Below, in pieces: positions 9,401-18,536 of a stretch of DNA of 32,143 nucleotides. This stretch comes from Balneolaceae bacterium (GTDB lineage: Bacteria > Bacteroidota > Rhodothermia > Balneolales > Balneolaceae), in assembly GCA_007127745.1 (NCBI GenBank), contig SKYV01000046.1, positions 1 through 32,143 on the forward strand. Direction: 5' to 3'. The translations under genes were made by a program, and so were the position numbers. The notes beneath the pieces are model-generated. The model had not been told where the DNA came from and ran no database searches. It worked only from the letters and a program-made list of their open reading frames with translations. Positions within the stretch are counted from its first letter, which is position 1. Each line of letters starts with the position of its first letter.

Positions 9401-12400
9401 AGCCTCTTCCATCAATTGGCCAGAGTTTCCGGGATCAAAATCCTGAAATGGAAAATTGGGATCCGACGGTGTTACCGGTTGGCGGTATTCGTAGTAATTA
9501 TTTTCGAGGTCGTTGCCAAAACGCATCACCATCTCGGCATCACCACGGTTTTCATATCCCTCGCCGTGCACAAACATTCTCATGTTCGAATAATTGAGCA
9601 GATTCAAACCGCCCGGATATACCCGTTTGATAAACTGAACAGCCCCCGGACTCAGATTGTCCACATCAAGTACAATTGACTGCTCGTTCTGAAGCGACTG
9701 AAGCTGCGTGCCACGATCCTGCGCCCTTATAGCCCCGGCCGGCTGCCGGTAGGGAAACGGCCGACGGTTCGAATTTTCTTCAATATTGATGGTACTGATG
9801 CGCAGATCAGCATTGGGATCACTGTTTTCGTTGATGGTTTCGTCCTGACGCCACTGACTTCCCACAAACTCCAGAGTGGCAAACCGCAGGGTAAACGGTT
9901 TTTCGTAGCCAGACATCCAGATGCGTATGTAGGTGATATTTTGAAAGTCGTTGATGTCTCCCACTCTTCGTTTAAACTCATCAATCGGGATTCGCACCTG
10001 ATACCAGCGATCTTCCTGGCGGTTTCCCGGCACACGATCAATAATGTACGTTCCCTCCTCACCGATTTGCAGGCGCGATTCATCTGCGGGGTTCAGGTCA
10101 ACTTCATATTGAAAGTAGGCATTGGTCAGGTTTACAGTTGAGGGATTCACCAGGCCCTCTGTATCGGGCCGGTTTGTGATGGCGCGTTTGTCACTCTGAT
10201 CCAGCGGCGTATTGCCTTCGGTATATGCGAGCAGCCTGTGGAAGCGTTCGTGAAGCGGCAAATCCTGAACATCAGACTGTCCATAGAAAAAATATTCATC
10301 ATTTGACGGATCTTCCAAAATTTGCTGAAATTCCGCACTTTGAGGGCCATATTGTTCCCGCATCGCATCAATAAAATCAGCAAAAACTGTCTGTTCATCC
10401 AGCCCGTTAAATCCATTTGATGAAGGCAAGCCATCCAGGCCCACATCTTCCAGTTCACGGTTTACATTTGAAAACTGACCTTCCGGCGGCGGGGGATTTG
10501 CAGGCATCGCAGATCTTGGATTTGTTGTGTTATCCAGTATCAGATTTTCCGGATTTAGCGCAAGCCCGTCTTCAGTATTCAGTTTTGAGTTGGGAATTAC
10601 ATCCTCGGAAATCAAACCAATGTCGATGTAGATGGTCCCCTCATAATCTTCAATTGCCGCTGCTGATGGCATTTGACCTCCGGGAAGAATGGGTTGCACC
10701 CAAAATTCAAGAAACTCAATATTATTTTGAGTAAAATCTTCCTGTCCGGATGGAAGTACGGCTGTCATCCCACCCCAGGTTCGCTCCGACTCATTTTCGA
10801 GCAGGTTCCGAAGCTCCATATTGTAATTATAGGGCCCCCTTTTTGTAGGATTATAAAAAACATCCAGTGTGTTAATAATTTCTTCCTGCGGACTTCGTGT
10901 TTCTCTTCCTTCAAACACATCGTTCACATGTACCTGACGTGATTCCGGAGTGTATTCAACATTTTCAAGAATGGATGATATGTTTCGCGGAATGGTGTAC
11001 CAGGAAAATTTGGAGCGTAGATCGGAACGGTTCAGTCTCGATTGCTGGGTTGAAACCGGCTGACCCGGAAAATCATCCTCTTCGAAAATGGCTTCGTCGG
11101 GCTCATAACCCGGTACTGCGGCCGGTGCAGCAGCAAGACTCCAGCGAGTGGCATTCAGCAGGTTGATTTTTATGCTGGCTCCTTCAAAATCATCAATAAA
11201 TGAGAGCCCCTGTTCTTCATCAGGAAATAATTCATCGTTGCGGATAGCCCGCCTTACTGCCCTGGTTTCCGACACGCCCGGCCTCAGTTGAGCAAATTCT
11301 CCGCTGAAACTGAATTCTGAAGATTCTCTTGTCTGAAGTACCGGCAGTGCATCAAGCATGCGGGTAACAAACGGGGTATCGAAACGGGCATTGGCATCAA
11401 ACCCGATAACAGAATTGCTGATCGGTTCGTCTCCGATTCGTATTTTATCATCCAGGGGCCGTTCACTAAAACGGAAAAGTGTTCCGCCCAGCTGGATATC
11501 ATTGGAGATCTCATATTCCGCACGCAGCCCGGTAAACGTTCTCTGTTCGATGGAGGTCAAAGACTGGTTTTCGTACTCTATGCGAATATCCTGCCCGGGA
11601 GCCGTATATCGGTCATTTAAAATGGTGATACTGCCAAATGAATAATCTACCTGATAATCCACGTTTTCCTGTAGCTGAGATCCGTTTGCATACACGCGTA
11701 CGGAACCTTCAACAAGTGCAATTCCCAGATTAAAATTATCCTGAACTCCACCGCGGGATGATCCGGTGAACTGGTAGAAACTGTTTTTGGAACTTTGAGC
11801 TGCATTCCTCTGGCGCTGTGTGTAGAGTTCGGAATAGGTAAGCCGCTCTATGTCTTCTTCGGTAGCCGGAGAATCTTCCAGAATTTCGCGCATTCTGCTG
11901 CCAAACGGTTCAAGGTACGGAAAGATAATCAGTCCATTTTGGGCATCCAGTGTTCCGGTTCCAAAATCGATCTGGTTATCCGGTTCAAGTGCGCCCTGCG
12001 AATCCACCCGGTCTAAACCGAGATCTTGCAGTAACGTCGAGTTGCGGCCGGGCAGTCGGTTTCTTGCTACGTTTTCTTCGGTGTATTGTAGCTCAAGTTC
12101 AAGTGATTCTCTCGTAATGCCGCTCACACCCAGCGAATAGATATTTCGCATGGTGATGGGAAAAAGTATGTTGTCGGTAGAGATATTTTTGGGCCTGAGC
12201 ATTTTCAGGTAAATCCGGTCACCGCCGCCCCGGTTGATCTCTCCAACCTCAACAATTTCATTACCTGCGCCACGGTAATTGTATGATACAGCCAAAACCT
12301 CGCGTGACCCCAATGCTCTCCGAAGCGATATAAATCCGGTAATTTTATTGATCGTGTAATCTTCTCCCTCCTGAAGCAGTGTAAAATATCCTTCTTCAAA

Positions 12401-13720
12401 ATTTCTGGAATCCTCGATGCCCAGGTCAGAAGCTGATACGCCATCCTGGGGATCGCGAAACTGATCGAGCAGTTCATCAGAAAACCGATCCAGGCGATTA
12501 TCGGGCGGTCCGTGCGAGCCGTCCGGCTGTTCGTTTACTCCTAACCCGGCCAATGCCACAGCCAGCCTCGAGCCCTCTTCTGCCTGAATGTTTTCCCGTA
12601 ACACCCATACCTCTACATCAGCAATTTGCAGGGTCTGGCTTTGCTGCTGAGGGTTTGCCATACTGGATTCAAACTGTTGGCGGGTGTAAAAATCAAGGAA
12701 AAAGTGCCTGTCGTCACTGTAATCGGCCGGACGAATTTGTATTTGTCTCTCTTGCGATCCTCCGCTAATTGTCTCCACATTGCTTTCGCCATCCTGCTGA
12801 GACAGTACGCTGGTTAACCGAAGCGAACCCAGCTCGGCAACCGATTTGATCCCGAAAAGTGCGCCGCTTCCCCGAATCAGAGAATTTCCTGTGTTCATCG
12901 TAACATTACCCATTTCAATGCTTTTGATGATCTCATCATCGTAGCCTTCATAAATAATATTCAGCCGGTTTTGATAGTCGAATGTTCGTTCGGTATCCCA
13001 ATCGGTCTGGATGGTCAGCTTATCACCAATATTTCCCTGTATATTTAGCTGGAGGCTCTGGTCGAACGTCGGGTCAATGCGGGTTTGCTGATCGGGCGGC
13101 AAAGAAGGATCTTCCGACTGCTGTATAGAAGCCCCCACATTCATCTGCGCCACACCGTTCACACGCAGGTTCACAACCGGCTCACCAAAAATAGTGGTAA
13201 ATGCCGACTCGCGGCCCCCGGGTATTTCAAGCCGAAAATCGAGCAGACCTCGCTGTCTCTCTTCCCTCTGGCGGGATTCAAATATCAACTGTTTCCAGTT
13301 TTCTTCCACGGCATAGTGTTTATGAAGAGCCGAATATTCTTCGAAACTCATGGACGATGGAGCGCCGGAACGCTGGCCGGCCAACTGTTTTTCGACGTAG
13401 AAACCACCATCAAATCGGCGGGCTATATGCACCTCTTCGTGTGGCAGATTGATAAAATAGAGCCGGGGTATGGAGCGCAAAAACGGATAGGAAACTGTGC
13501 TGCCATATACCGGCCTGAACGCACGGCTAAACTCAACAGAACGGAGAGTATCGGTGGTATCAGGCTCAGAAACTTCTGAAATTACATTTTCCGAAACTCC
13601 CTGAGCACCTGCCACAGTTCCGCCAGCGATGCACAAAATACATCCTAACCATGCAGAAAGAATAAAACGACGTAAATCAGGCACAGATTTTATGACTTTA
13701 CAAAGCTGAGGAACTATCAA
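6419..13720 (-). CDS. sprA: SprA/Sov: giant outer-membrane translocon of the type IX secretion system
   Basis: The 2433-residue length matches the SprA/Sov family (about 2400-2500 residues). These proteins form the 36-strand outer-membrane pore through which T9SS cargo leaves the cell. A signal peptide is visible (RRFILSAWLGCILCIAGGTVAGAQG). Around residues 230-310 is a SprA-type block (GNIGDKLTIQTDWDTE, then FDYQNRLNIIYEGYDDEI, then IEMGNVTMNTGNSLI), typical of family repeats. The rest is dominated by alternating beta-strand sequence and ends with aromatic and basic strand residues (HDIRFSIRINIRST). The first codon is uncertain: the frame is stopped directly upstream of a TTG at 13720 and no ATG precedes the signal peptide. 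A GTG at 13684 is an alternative. No T9SS cargo with a C-terminal sorting domain was seen in the window. It lies divergent from the Lpt-like permeases. Confidence 0.93.
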   Translation of the reverse strand: MIVPQLCKVIKSVPDLRRFILSAWLGCILCIAGGTVAGAQGVSENVISEVSEPDTTDTLRSVEFSRAFRPVYGSTVSYPFLRSIPRLYFINLPHEEVHIARRFDGGFYVEKQLAGQRSGAPSSMSFEEYSALHKHYAVEENWKQLIFESRQREERQRGLLDFRLEIPGGRESAFTTIFGEPVVNLRVNGVAQMNVGASIQQSEDPSLPPDQQTRIDPTFDQSLQLNIQGNIGDKLTIQTDWDTERTFDYQNRLNIIYEGYDDEIIKSIEMGNVTMNTGNSLIRGSGALFGIKSVAELGSLRLTSVLSQQDGESNVETISGGSQERQIQIRPADYSDDRHFFLDFYTRQQFESSMANPQQQSQTLQIADVEVWVLRENIQAEEGSRLAVALAGLGVNEQPDGSHGPPDNRLDRFSDELLDQFRDPQDGVSASDLGIEDSRNFEEGYFTLLQEGEDYTINKITGFISLRRALGSREVLAVSYNYRGAGNEIVEVGEINRGGGDRIYLKMLRPKNISTDNILFPITMRNIYSLGVSGITRESLELELQYTEENVARNRLPGRNSTLLQDLGLDRVDSQGALEPDNQIDFGTGTLDAQNGLIIFPYLEPFGSRMREILEDSPATEEDIERLTYSELYTQRQRNAAQSSKNSFYQFTGSSRGGVQDNFNLGIALVEGSVRVYANGSQLQENVDYQVDYSFGSITILNDRYTAPGQDIRIEYENQSLTSIEQRTFTGLRAEYEISNDIQLGGTLFRFSERPLDDKIRIGDEPISNSVIGFDANARFDTPFVTRMLDALPVLQTRESSEFSFSGEFAQLRPGVSETRAVRRAIRNDELFPDEEQGLSFIDDFEGASIKINLLNATRWSLAAAPAAVPGYEPDEAIFEEDDFPGQPVSTQQSRLNRSDLRSKFSWYTIPRNISSILENVEYTPESRQVHVNDVFEGRETRSPQEEIINTLDVFYNPTKRGPYNYNMELRNLLENESERTWGGMTAVLPSGQEDFTQNNIEFLEFWVQPILPGGQMPSAAAIEDYEGTIYIDIGLISEDVIPNSKLNTEDGLALNPENLILDNTTNPRSAMPANPPPPEGQFSNVNRELEDVGLDGLPSSNGFNGLDEQTVFADFIDAMREQYGPQSAEFQQILEDPSNDEYFFYGQSDVQDLPLHERFHRLLAYTEGNTPLDQSDKRAITNRPDTEGLVNPSTVNLTNAYFQYEVDLNPADESRLQIGEEGTYIIDRVPGNRQEDRWYQVRIPIDEFKRRVGDINDFQNITYIRIWMSGYEKPFTLRFATLEFVGSQWRQDETINENSDPNADLRISTINIEENSNRRPFPYRQPAGAIRAQDRGTQLQSLQNEQSIVLDVDNLSPGAVQFIKRVYPGGLNLLNYSNMRMFVHGEGYENRGDAEMVMRFGNDLENNYYEYRQPVTPSDPNFPFQDFDPGNSGQLMEEAERIWLYDENSMNIVLAAFNQLKQLRDQASSDSFDDVYERSDILEDAVPGAVVAIKGNPSLGRVTEIGMGIRNPFDPEDPSGNGTPVLRAQFWLNELRVSGFDNEKGWAANARSSLKLADFATIDANITRQTQGFGAIDSRLGQRRVSNEFAYDVNTSINLDSFIPDRYGWNIPLNLSARRSTSVPKYLPNQGDIRFTDFEEAVRARDDLGESQQDFLIDQQKREVETFSQSYAVNLSNVSKRNSRSAASRYLLDNTTLNYNYNTTDSRNPQYSFQDNWNYNASVRYNLAIRNVRFFSPFRFLEDVPVMNAISGFQLGYTPNNITTSVSTRRSYEERKRRILTGEPEQPLQQTHSFTYNTNFGFGYNLTRSISTSFQSQTVFDLARVSVRDGEFAGIDSTAFDPMPSFDVYRDLLAGDISPRRSNYNENYTASWQPRINQIRYLDWLTYNARYSGGFRWENTPFGSNLGARVSNTFRLDHTLRVDAGSLLSKLPFYDRAVEANRRERNERQAARNASNNQAENGGSEEAENIYGFGEHVTYYGRKMALALFSFGSIDINYNNSKTSAQSGYDGGSRIIDMFGGDTFTPSFRYRLGIEERISQDRLIANPDGETTLQLPATNTYSDNITLSTRMNPFQNISVDLNWQTQWDERFTESFSLDPDNEISSVSTASGNISSSVWAFGDGYKKLFRNQLETAFEGMSDSENVIHGTEGDNNTLLNRVKLQEDFREAYLGSSSSVGKRGFTAIPLPNWRINWTGVENLIPFVSEYIQRATITHSYTGLHRTGWNLNNNPGDLITRRIGVYTIEDFRPEYEPSSVNIEKRFSPLAQLNITWENGLRTQVGYETSHISSLSLSNTQVIERTSKGLRLTMAYTVRNFRIPFSRRTASNVDLTFNGSFIEDTEQRFLLDADLDRALQQDSQTIERDPSVYSFNPSPPTGQSRINGSAVVGYRFSTTLQANFEYAFSQILPKSSRTFKRTTHDIRFSIRINIRST

Positions 13721-14057
13721 TCAGCCAGTAATTTACATTCATGAGGGTTTAAAAATTATAACGTCGTAACGATGTTGCTATAAGAATTGATTAAATTGCA
13801 GAGTTGTAAATAGAATATGGATATTTCGCATAATAAAAGATTACACAATATGTTAAAAGTCAGAACCATCTAAAACTTCTCTTTCAATGCAAAAAATCCC
13901 TATTCTTTGGCGTTGGAAATTAATGACATGATACATTCTTTACAGGTGAACAGATCATATTATATTCAATGTCGGTTTTGATCCGTTTATTTTAAAATGA
14001 AATCTCCAACTCAACAAGTAATCTTCGGATAAAAGCGCTCTGTTCGATCATTTGCAT
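13721..14057. other. Divergent promoter region of sprA and the Lpt-like pair
   Basis: This 337-base AT-rich stretch separates sprA (minus) from the first permease gene (plus), so it must hold both promoters. I see no small gene. A weakly symmetric AACGTCGTAACGATGTT lies at about 13760-13776 on the sprA side. Partial matches to the TTG/TAnnTTTG promoter pattern occur near 13905-13945, but none is good enough to call. Confidence 0.45.
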
Positions 14058-15473
14058 ATGCTGAATCACGTTCAAAAAGATATCATAAAAAAGCACTTCG
14101 GCCCGTTTTTTTTCTGCTTTTTTACGGTGATGTTTATTCTTCTGATGCAGTTTCTGATACTGCACGTGGATAAACTGGTGGGGAAAGGTCTGCCCATGAT
14201 GATTGTGATTGAGCTAATTGCCAATAATCTGGCATATATGGTGGTATTGGCTATTCCCATGTCGGTACTCATCTCAACGTTGATTGCCTTCGGCCGTTTT
14301 TCTGAATGGAATGAACTCACGGCAATACGGGCAGCCGGAATCAACCCCATAAAATTGATCGCCCCGGTCCTTTTACTGGGATTTCTCCTGTTTCTGTTCA
14401 CGGGATATTTTTCTAACTACATTCTGCCGGAGGCCAATCACAAAGCACGTTCGCTGTTTATTGATATCCGCACGCAAAAACCGGCTTTCGACCTTCAACC
14501 TGCCACATTTTATGACAATATTGAAGGCTATACATTTCTGATACGTGAAATAGATTCAGACACCGATTCGCTTTATGATGTACGCGTGATGCAGGAACCC
14601 TCGGACAACCGCAACCGTGCCATCATTAACGCAAAAAAAGGATGGCTGGAAAGCCCCGATGATTATACACTCTCACTTTTTTTACTGGACGGATCCATCA
14701 TCCGCTACATCCCCGGCCAGGGAGGGCGCCAGGAAACACTTGAACGTAGCTCATTTGAAAGATACCGGATGAGCTTTGACCTGTCTGATCTCTCCTTCTC
14801 GCGTTCCAACCCCGAACAGCGCAGCCGCACAGACAGAACTATGAGCGCACAGGCCATGCTCGCCGTTATTGACACCCTGAGGAGCGAACAGCGAAACGAA
14901 TTCAATAAATTCCGTGATGCCATTTCGCAGCACGAAGCCGTCCCGTTTCACTACGAACCATCCCGGGTGTTTGAGATCAATATCGAGTCTCTGGTTGATA
15001 CACTTCAATTATATGAATCGGAGTTTTACAGCCTGAACTTCTTGCCAAATCCCAGTACGCAGAGAGCATCACTTAACAGAGCCCTCAGCGCCATTGACCG
15101 CTACCGGCCCGAACTCGAAAGCCTCAAATCAAACATCAACTGGCGAGATTTCAGAATTGCCGAATTTCTGGTTGAGGTACATAAAAAACTCTCCATACCG
15201 TTTGCATGTATTGTTTTTGTATTGTTGGGTGCGCCCATCGGTATTTTAACACGTAAAGGAAATATTGGTTTTGCCGCCATCATCAGTTCCGTCCTGCTCA
15301 CGGTCTATTTTGTGGCCATCATTCAAGGCGAAAAATTGGCCGACCGGATGATTATTTCTCCATTTATGGGTATGTGGGGCATCAATATTCTTTATCTGGT
15401 TTTCGGGATCATTCTGACCCTGCACGTTAGCACATCCCTTCGAATTACTAATTTGCTCAGACGAAATGAATAA
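14058..15473 (+). CDS. LptF/LptG (YjgP/YjgQ) family permease, first of pair
   Basis: The 472-residue membrane protein has three N-terminal transmembrane segments (about residues 15-38, 50-83 and 95-120). A long soluble, presumably periplasmic part follows (about 125-375) and then three C-terminal segments from IPFACIVFVLLGAPIGIL onward. That is the LptF/LptG topology of the ABC exporter that moves lipopolysaccharide from the inner membrane toward the outer membrane with LptB and LptC. A conserved N-terminal stretch, IRAAGINPIKLIAP, sits between segments 2 and 3 as in the family. I chose the ATG at 14058 over a TTG two codons earlier. It overlaps the next gene by 8 bases, so the two are translationally coupled. 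Compared with E. coli LptF (~366 residues) the soluble part is longer by about 100 residues, as is common in Bacteroidota-like bacteria. Which of the pair is F or G cannot be decided here. Confidence 0.9.
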   Translation: MLNHVQKDIIKKHFGPFFFCFFTVMFILLMQFLILHVDKLVGKGLPMMIVIELIANNLAYMVVLAIPMSVLISTLIAFGRFSEWNELTAIRAAGINPIKLIAPVLLLGFLLFLFTGYFSNYILPEANHKARSLFIDIRTQKPAFDLQPATFYDNIEGYTFLIREIDSDTDSLYDVRVMQEPSDNRNRAIINAKKGWLESPDDYTLSLFLLDGSIIRYIPGQGGRQETLERSSFERYRMSFDLSDLSFSRSNPEQRSRTDRTMSAQAMLAVIDTLRSEQRNEFNKFRDAISQHEAVPFHYEPSRVFEINIESLVDTLQLYESEFYSLNFLPNPSTQRASLNRALSAIDRYRPELESLKSNINWRDFRIAEFLVEVHKKLSIPFACIVFVLLGAPIGILTRKGNIGFAAIISSVLLTVYFVAIIQGEKLADRMIISPFMGMWGINILYLVFGIILTLHVSTSLRITNLLRRNE

Positions 15474-16548
15474 ACTGGACCGCTACATTTTTTTCCGGAT
15501 TCTGACCATCACGGTTTTCATGCTGGTTGTGCTGATCTGCATTTTTATCCTGATCGATTTTTCCGAAAACAGTGATGATTTTGCCGATCAGGGAGCTGCC
15601 CTGGCAGAGATCTGGAACCGGTATTATCTCAATTACATTCCCGAAATGACCCGCCTCGTTATGCCGGTGGCTGTTTTTGTGGCTTGCCTCTACTTAACCG
15701 GGCAGATGTCTGAAAGAGTCGAAATTATTGCCCTGAAAGCATCCGGGGTTAGCCTGTATCGCCTGCTGATTCCATATATTTTTATCGGAATTTTTCTGGC
15801 CGGTATCACAAGCTATCTCGATGCTTACATTATTCCCGAGTCGAATGCCGAACGCATAGAATTTGAAAATGAATATTTGTCGCGATCGGGCGACCGGATT
15901 GACCGCGGTGGCATTTTCCGGCAGGATTCTGACAGTACGATTATCAACATCAATTTTTATGATGCCAATGCCGATGTGGGCTATCGTGTTTACCTGATGG
16001 AATTTCAGGGAGAAGAAATTACCCGTATTGTACAGTCAAACCGGATGATGTGGATTGACTCTACTTCTCAATGGATTACAGACAGGGCAACCATCCGAAC
16101 GTTCGGAGACAACAATTCCATCCAGGAGGTAGAAACGGAACGCGAGCGCTTTGATATCAATATTTTACCGCGGGATATCACCCGGCGGACATCCGACATC
16201 TACCAGCTCACTTATCCGGATGCATTGCAATATATCGAATCTATAGAACGGATTGGCGCCGGTGGTATTGATCTGCCCAAAGTACAACTATACGGGCGCA
16301 TGGCTTATCCCATCTCAATCATTACCGTTTGTTTGATAGGGTTTGCCCTTGCTGCTGAACGGCGCAAAGGCGGTAAAGGATTTTATCTCGCCACGGGGTT
16401 GGGCGTAAGTTTTATTTATCTTGCAATGATGAAAGTGATTGAACCGTTTGGGGCTGCAGGTACCATTTCACCTCTGTTTGCAGCCATTTTCCCCCATGCC
16501 TTTTTCTTGTCGGTTGGAATATTCTTGCTATTGTTTACCAAAAAATAG
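15466..16548 (+). CDS. LptF/LptG (YjgP/YjgQ) family permease, second of pair
   Basis: The 360-residue length is close to E. coli LptF/LptG. The N-terminus (MNKLDRYIFFRILTITVFML) with a first membrane segment at about 10-30 is typical. Two more segments follow near 60-80 and 98-120, with the family stretch ALKASGVSLYRLLIP between them. A soluble beta-rich domain occupies about 125-265, and three closing segments start at ISIITVCLIGFALAAERRKGG, whose basic motif resembles the cytoplasmic loop of LptG. With the upstream gene it should form the membrane part of the LPS exporter (LptB2FG); lptB and lptC are not in the window. The start codon lies inside the preceding gene (ATGAATAA overlap). The gene converges on the DUF3467 gene with only 8 bases between stops and no visible terminator. 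Confidence 0.9.
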   Translation: MNKLDRYIFFRILTITVFMLVVLICIFILIDFSENSDDFADQGAALAEIWNRYYLNYIPEMTRLVMPVAVFVACLYLTGQMSERVEIIALKASGVSLYRLLIPYIFIGIFLAGITSYLDAYIIPESNAERIEFENEYLSRSGDRIDRGGIFRQDSDSTIININFYDANADVGYRVYLMEFQGEEITRIVQSNRMMWIDSTSQWITDRATIRTFGDNNSIQEVETERERFDINILPRDITRRTSDIYQLTYPDALQYIESIERIGAGGIDLPKVQLYGRMAYPISIITVCLIGFALAAERRKGGKGFYLATGLGVSFIYLAMMKVIEPFGAAGTISPLFAAIFPHAFFLSVGIFLLLFTKK

Positions 16549-16556
16549 CACGGGGA

Positions 16557-16877
16557 TCAGGCTTCCGGCTTGGGCCCGCGGTAATTGTACGGAACGTCAA
16601 ACTTCTCTTTTATGGTAATGGCACCATGCTCAGCTTCGTATTTCCTGATGTTTTCATTCAGTGCATTTGCCAGTCTTTTGGCATGATCCGGGGTTAAAAT
16701 AAGCCGCTTCACAACTTTAGCTTTTTTTACTGCCGGCATCATCGCAATAAAATCAAAAACAAATTCTGATGGTGAATGTGTGATCATCACAAGATTCGAA
16801 TAGGTGCCGGTGGCCTCATCTTCTTTCAATTCAATTTCTATCGGTTTCCCTTTTTTGGGTTTGTTCGGTTGATTCAT
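16557..16877 (-). CDS. DUF3467 family protein
   Basis: This small soluble protein (106 residues) has the look of the DUF3467 family. A lysine-rich start (NKPKKGKPIEIELKEDEA) is followed by TYSNLVMITHSPSEFVFDFIAMMP and then VVKRLILTPDHAKRLANALNENIRKYE. The function of the family is not known to me. There is no signal peptide or membrane segment, so it is probably cytoplasmic. It starts 43 bases after the stop of the PLP beta-synthase gene on the same strand and is probably cotranscribed with it. Confidence 0.82.
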   Translation of the reverse strand: MNQPNKPKKGKPIEIELKEDEATGTYSNLVMITHSPSEFVFDFIAMMPAVKKAKVVKRLILTPDHAKRLANALNENIRKYEAEHGAITIKEKFDVPYNYRGPKPEA

Positions 16878-16920
16878 AGCAGTAATAGATATTTAGTGTT
16901 AAATATTCAGTTTATATATT

Positions 16921-17928
16921 CTATTGGCCGTTGCCTTCAGATTCATCATCCAGAAAGCCGTGTTCTCTCATCCAGTCGTCATTATATATTTTTGAAACGT
17001 ACCGGGTGCCGCTGTCGGGTAAAATCACAACCATGAGGGCATCTTTTCCGGGACGGGCTTTCCGGGCATATTCCAGGGCTCCGTACACAGCCGCACCGCA
17101 AGAACCACCGATAAAAAGTCCCTCTTTTTGAGCAACTTCTCGGGTCATGGTCAGTGCATTTTTGTCATTCACCTGAACAACATCATCGATGTAATCAAAA
17201 TCCACATTTTCGGGAATCAGGTCTTCCCCGATACCTTCTGTAAGATAGGGCTTAATCTCGTCTTTACTGAATTCTCCGGTTTCGAAGTAATGTTTATACA
17301 CAGAACCTACACTGTCAACCCCAATGACCTGAATATCGGGGTTTTGCTCTTTCAGATATTTTGCGGTGCCGGTAATGGTGCCGCCCGTTCCGATTCCGGA
17401 AACATAATGGGTAATTTTTCCTTCGGTTTGCTCCCAAATTTCGGGCCCTGTAGTTTCGTAGTGGGCCTGCAAATTGCTCAAGTTGTCGTACTGATTGGGA
17501 TAGTAGGAATTTGGAATTTCTTCACTGAGCCGCCTGGCTACTGAGTAATAACTTCTGGGATCATCCGGATCCACATTGGTGGGACACACTTCCACTTTCG
17601 CACCGAGTGCTCTCAAAAGGTTTACCTTTTCCGGACTCTGCTTGTCTGTGGTCGTAAAAATACATTTATAACCCCTGACGGCAGCAACCAGTGCAAGCCC
17701 CATTCCGGTATTGCCTGAGGTTCCTTCAATAATAGTGCCACCCGGTTTGATAAGACCCTTTTTCTCGGCATCGTCGATCATTTTTACGGCAATGCGATCT
17801 TTTACACTTTGCCCGGGATTCAGAAATTCCACTTTTGCAGCAACGGTCAGATCCAGGCCTTCAGTAACCCGGTGTAATCTGACAAGTGGTGTGTTGCCAA
17901 TTGTATCAATTATTGAATCGTAAATCAT
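16921..17928 (-). CDS. Cystathionine beta-synthase/cysteine synthase family PLP enzyme
   Basis: The 335-residue fold-type II PLP enzyme begins MIYDSIIDTIGNTPLVRLHR. The lysine of PGQSVKDR (Lys43) should bind PLP. TSGNTG (70-75) is the substrate-carboxylate loop and GIGTGGTITG the phosphate loop. The TTTDKQSPEKVNLLRALGAKV segment and the DPRSYYSVARRLSEEIPNSYYPNQYDN stretch resemble cystathionine beta-synthases more than CysK/CysM. However, the C-terminal CBS regulatory domains of the eukaryotic enzyme are absent. It could make cystathionine from serine (or O-acetylserine) and homocysteine, or cysteine from O-acetylserine and sulfide; sequence alone does not settle this. It precedes the DUF3467 gene on the same strand and is divergent from the DUF4290-like gene. 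Confidence 0.88.
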   Translation of the reverse strand: MIYDSIIDTIGNTPLVRLHRVTEGLDLTVAAKVEFLNPGQSVKDRIAVKMIDDAEKKGLIKPGGTIIEGTSGNTGMGLALVAAVRGYKCIFTTTDKQSPEKVNLLRALGAKVEVCPTNVDPDDPRSYYSVARRLSEEIPNSYYPNQYDNLSNLQAHYETTGPEIWEQTEGKITHYVSGIGTGGTITGTAKYLKEQNPDIQVIGVDSVGSVYKHYFETGEFSKDEIKPYLTEGIGEDLIPENVDFDYIDDVVQVNDKNALTMTREVAQKEGLFIGGSCGAAVYGALEYARKARPGKDALMVVILPDSGTRYVSKIYNDDWMREHGFLDDESEGNGQ

Positions 17929-18165
17929 ACAAATACTTCGTTTTTTATCGCCAAAATTAACTCCGCGTTAAGATAGCAATTTTTGTTACACCTGTTTAAT
18001 GGAATAATGATGCGCTCAGTAAAACGAAACTTCATGTGCGTAAGATCAAAATAATTTTAATTTATACAGCGTTCAGCATGATCCCGTCATAAATTTGTTA
18101 CGTTTTTCGCAGTTATTCTTTTTACCTTCAATATAAATTGTATTACATAACCTTATTTGAACAGC

Positions 18166-18441
18166 ATGTTTCTTGATCAGAAAAAACCCAAAGATTTTGA
18201 TTGCGGCTACAACCTCGATCTGATGATTGATGCCATCCCACGGATTGATGAGCAGGATGAACGCCTGAGATATGCCAAACGTGTCGTTGGGCTAATCAAG
18301 CAGAGCCATCCGAACTGGGTTGATAAAAATGGGCAGAGCAAAATGGCCTGGGATTACTATTTTGAACTGGCCGATTACAATCCGAGAGACTACGGCATTG
18401 AAAATCCCTTTGACAGCGGACAGCCCGACGACGCCGAATAA
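18166..18441 (+). CDS. Short DUF4290-like protein
   Basis: This 91-residue protein starts at ATG 18166 (a TTG three codons earlier is less likely). The pattern Y-N-L-D, then RIDEQDERLRYAKRVVGLIKQSHPNW, then KMAWDYYFELADYNPRDYGIENPF recalls the DUF4290 family of Bacteroidota. In that family a helical segment is followed by a W-D-H/Y-L motif and D-Y/F near a Pro-rich end. Typical members are longer (about 200 residues), so this may be a short relative or only the core. No signal peptide or membrane segment is visible. It stands alone, 150 bases upstream of menF, and could be cotranscribed with the men genes. Function unknown. Confidence 0.65.
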   Translation: MFLDQKKPKDFDCGYNLDLMIDAIPRIDEQDERLRYAKRVVGLIKQSHPNWVDKNGQSKMAWDYYFELADYNPRDYGIENPFDSGQPDDAE

Positions 18442-18536
18442 CCCGAAAGGCCCCACAGTGATAGGTACTTTTCCGCTGCTCTTTCCTGCGAGAAAATTTT
18501 AGTTCGGTTATCGGGATTAATTTTTTGGAATGATTA

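Noticed and set aside
13085-13579. 164-codon plus-strand frame opposite sprA
   Set aside because: It is one of many frames antisense to the very long sprA gene and lacks any recognisable protein features.
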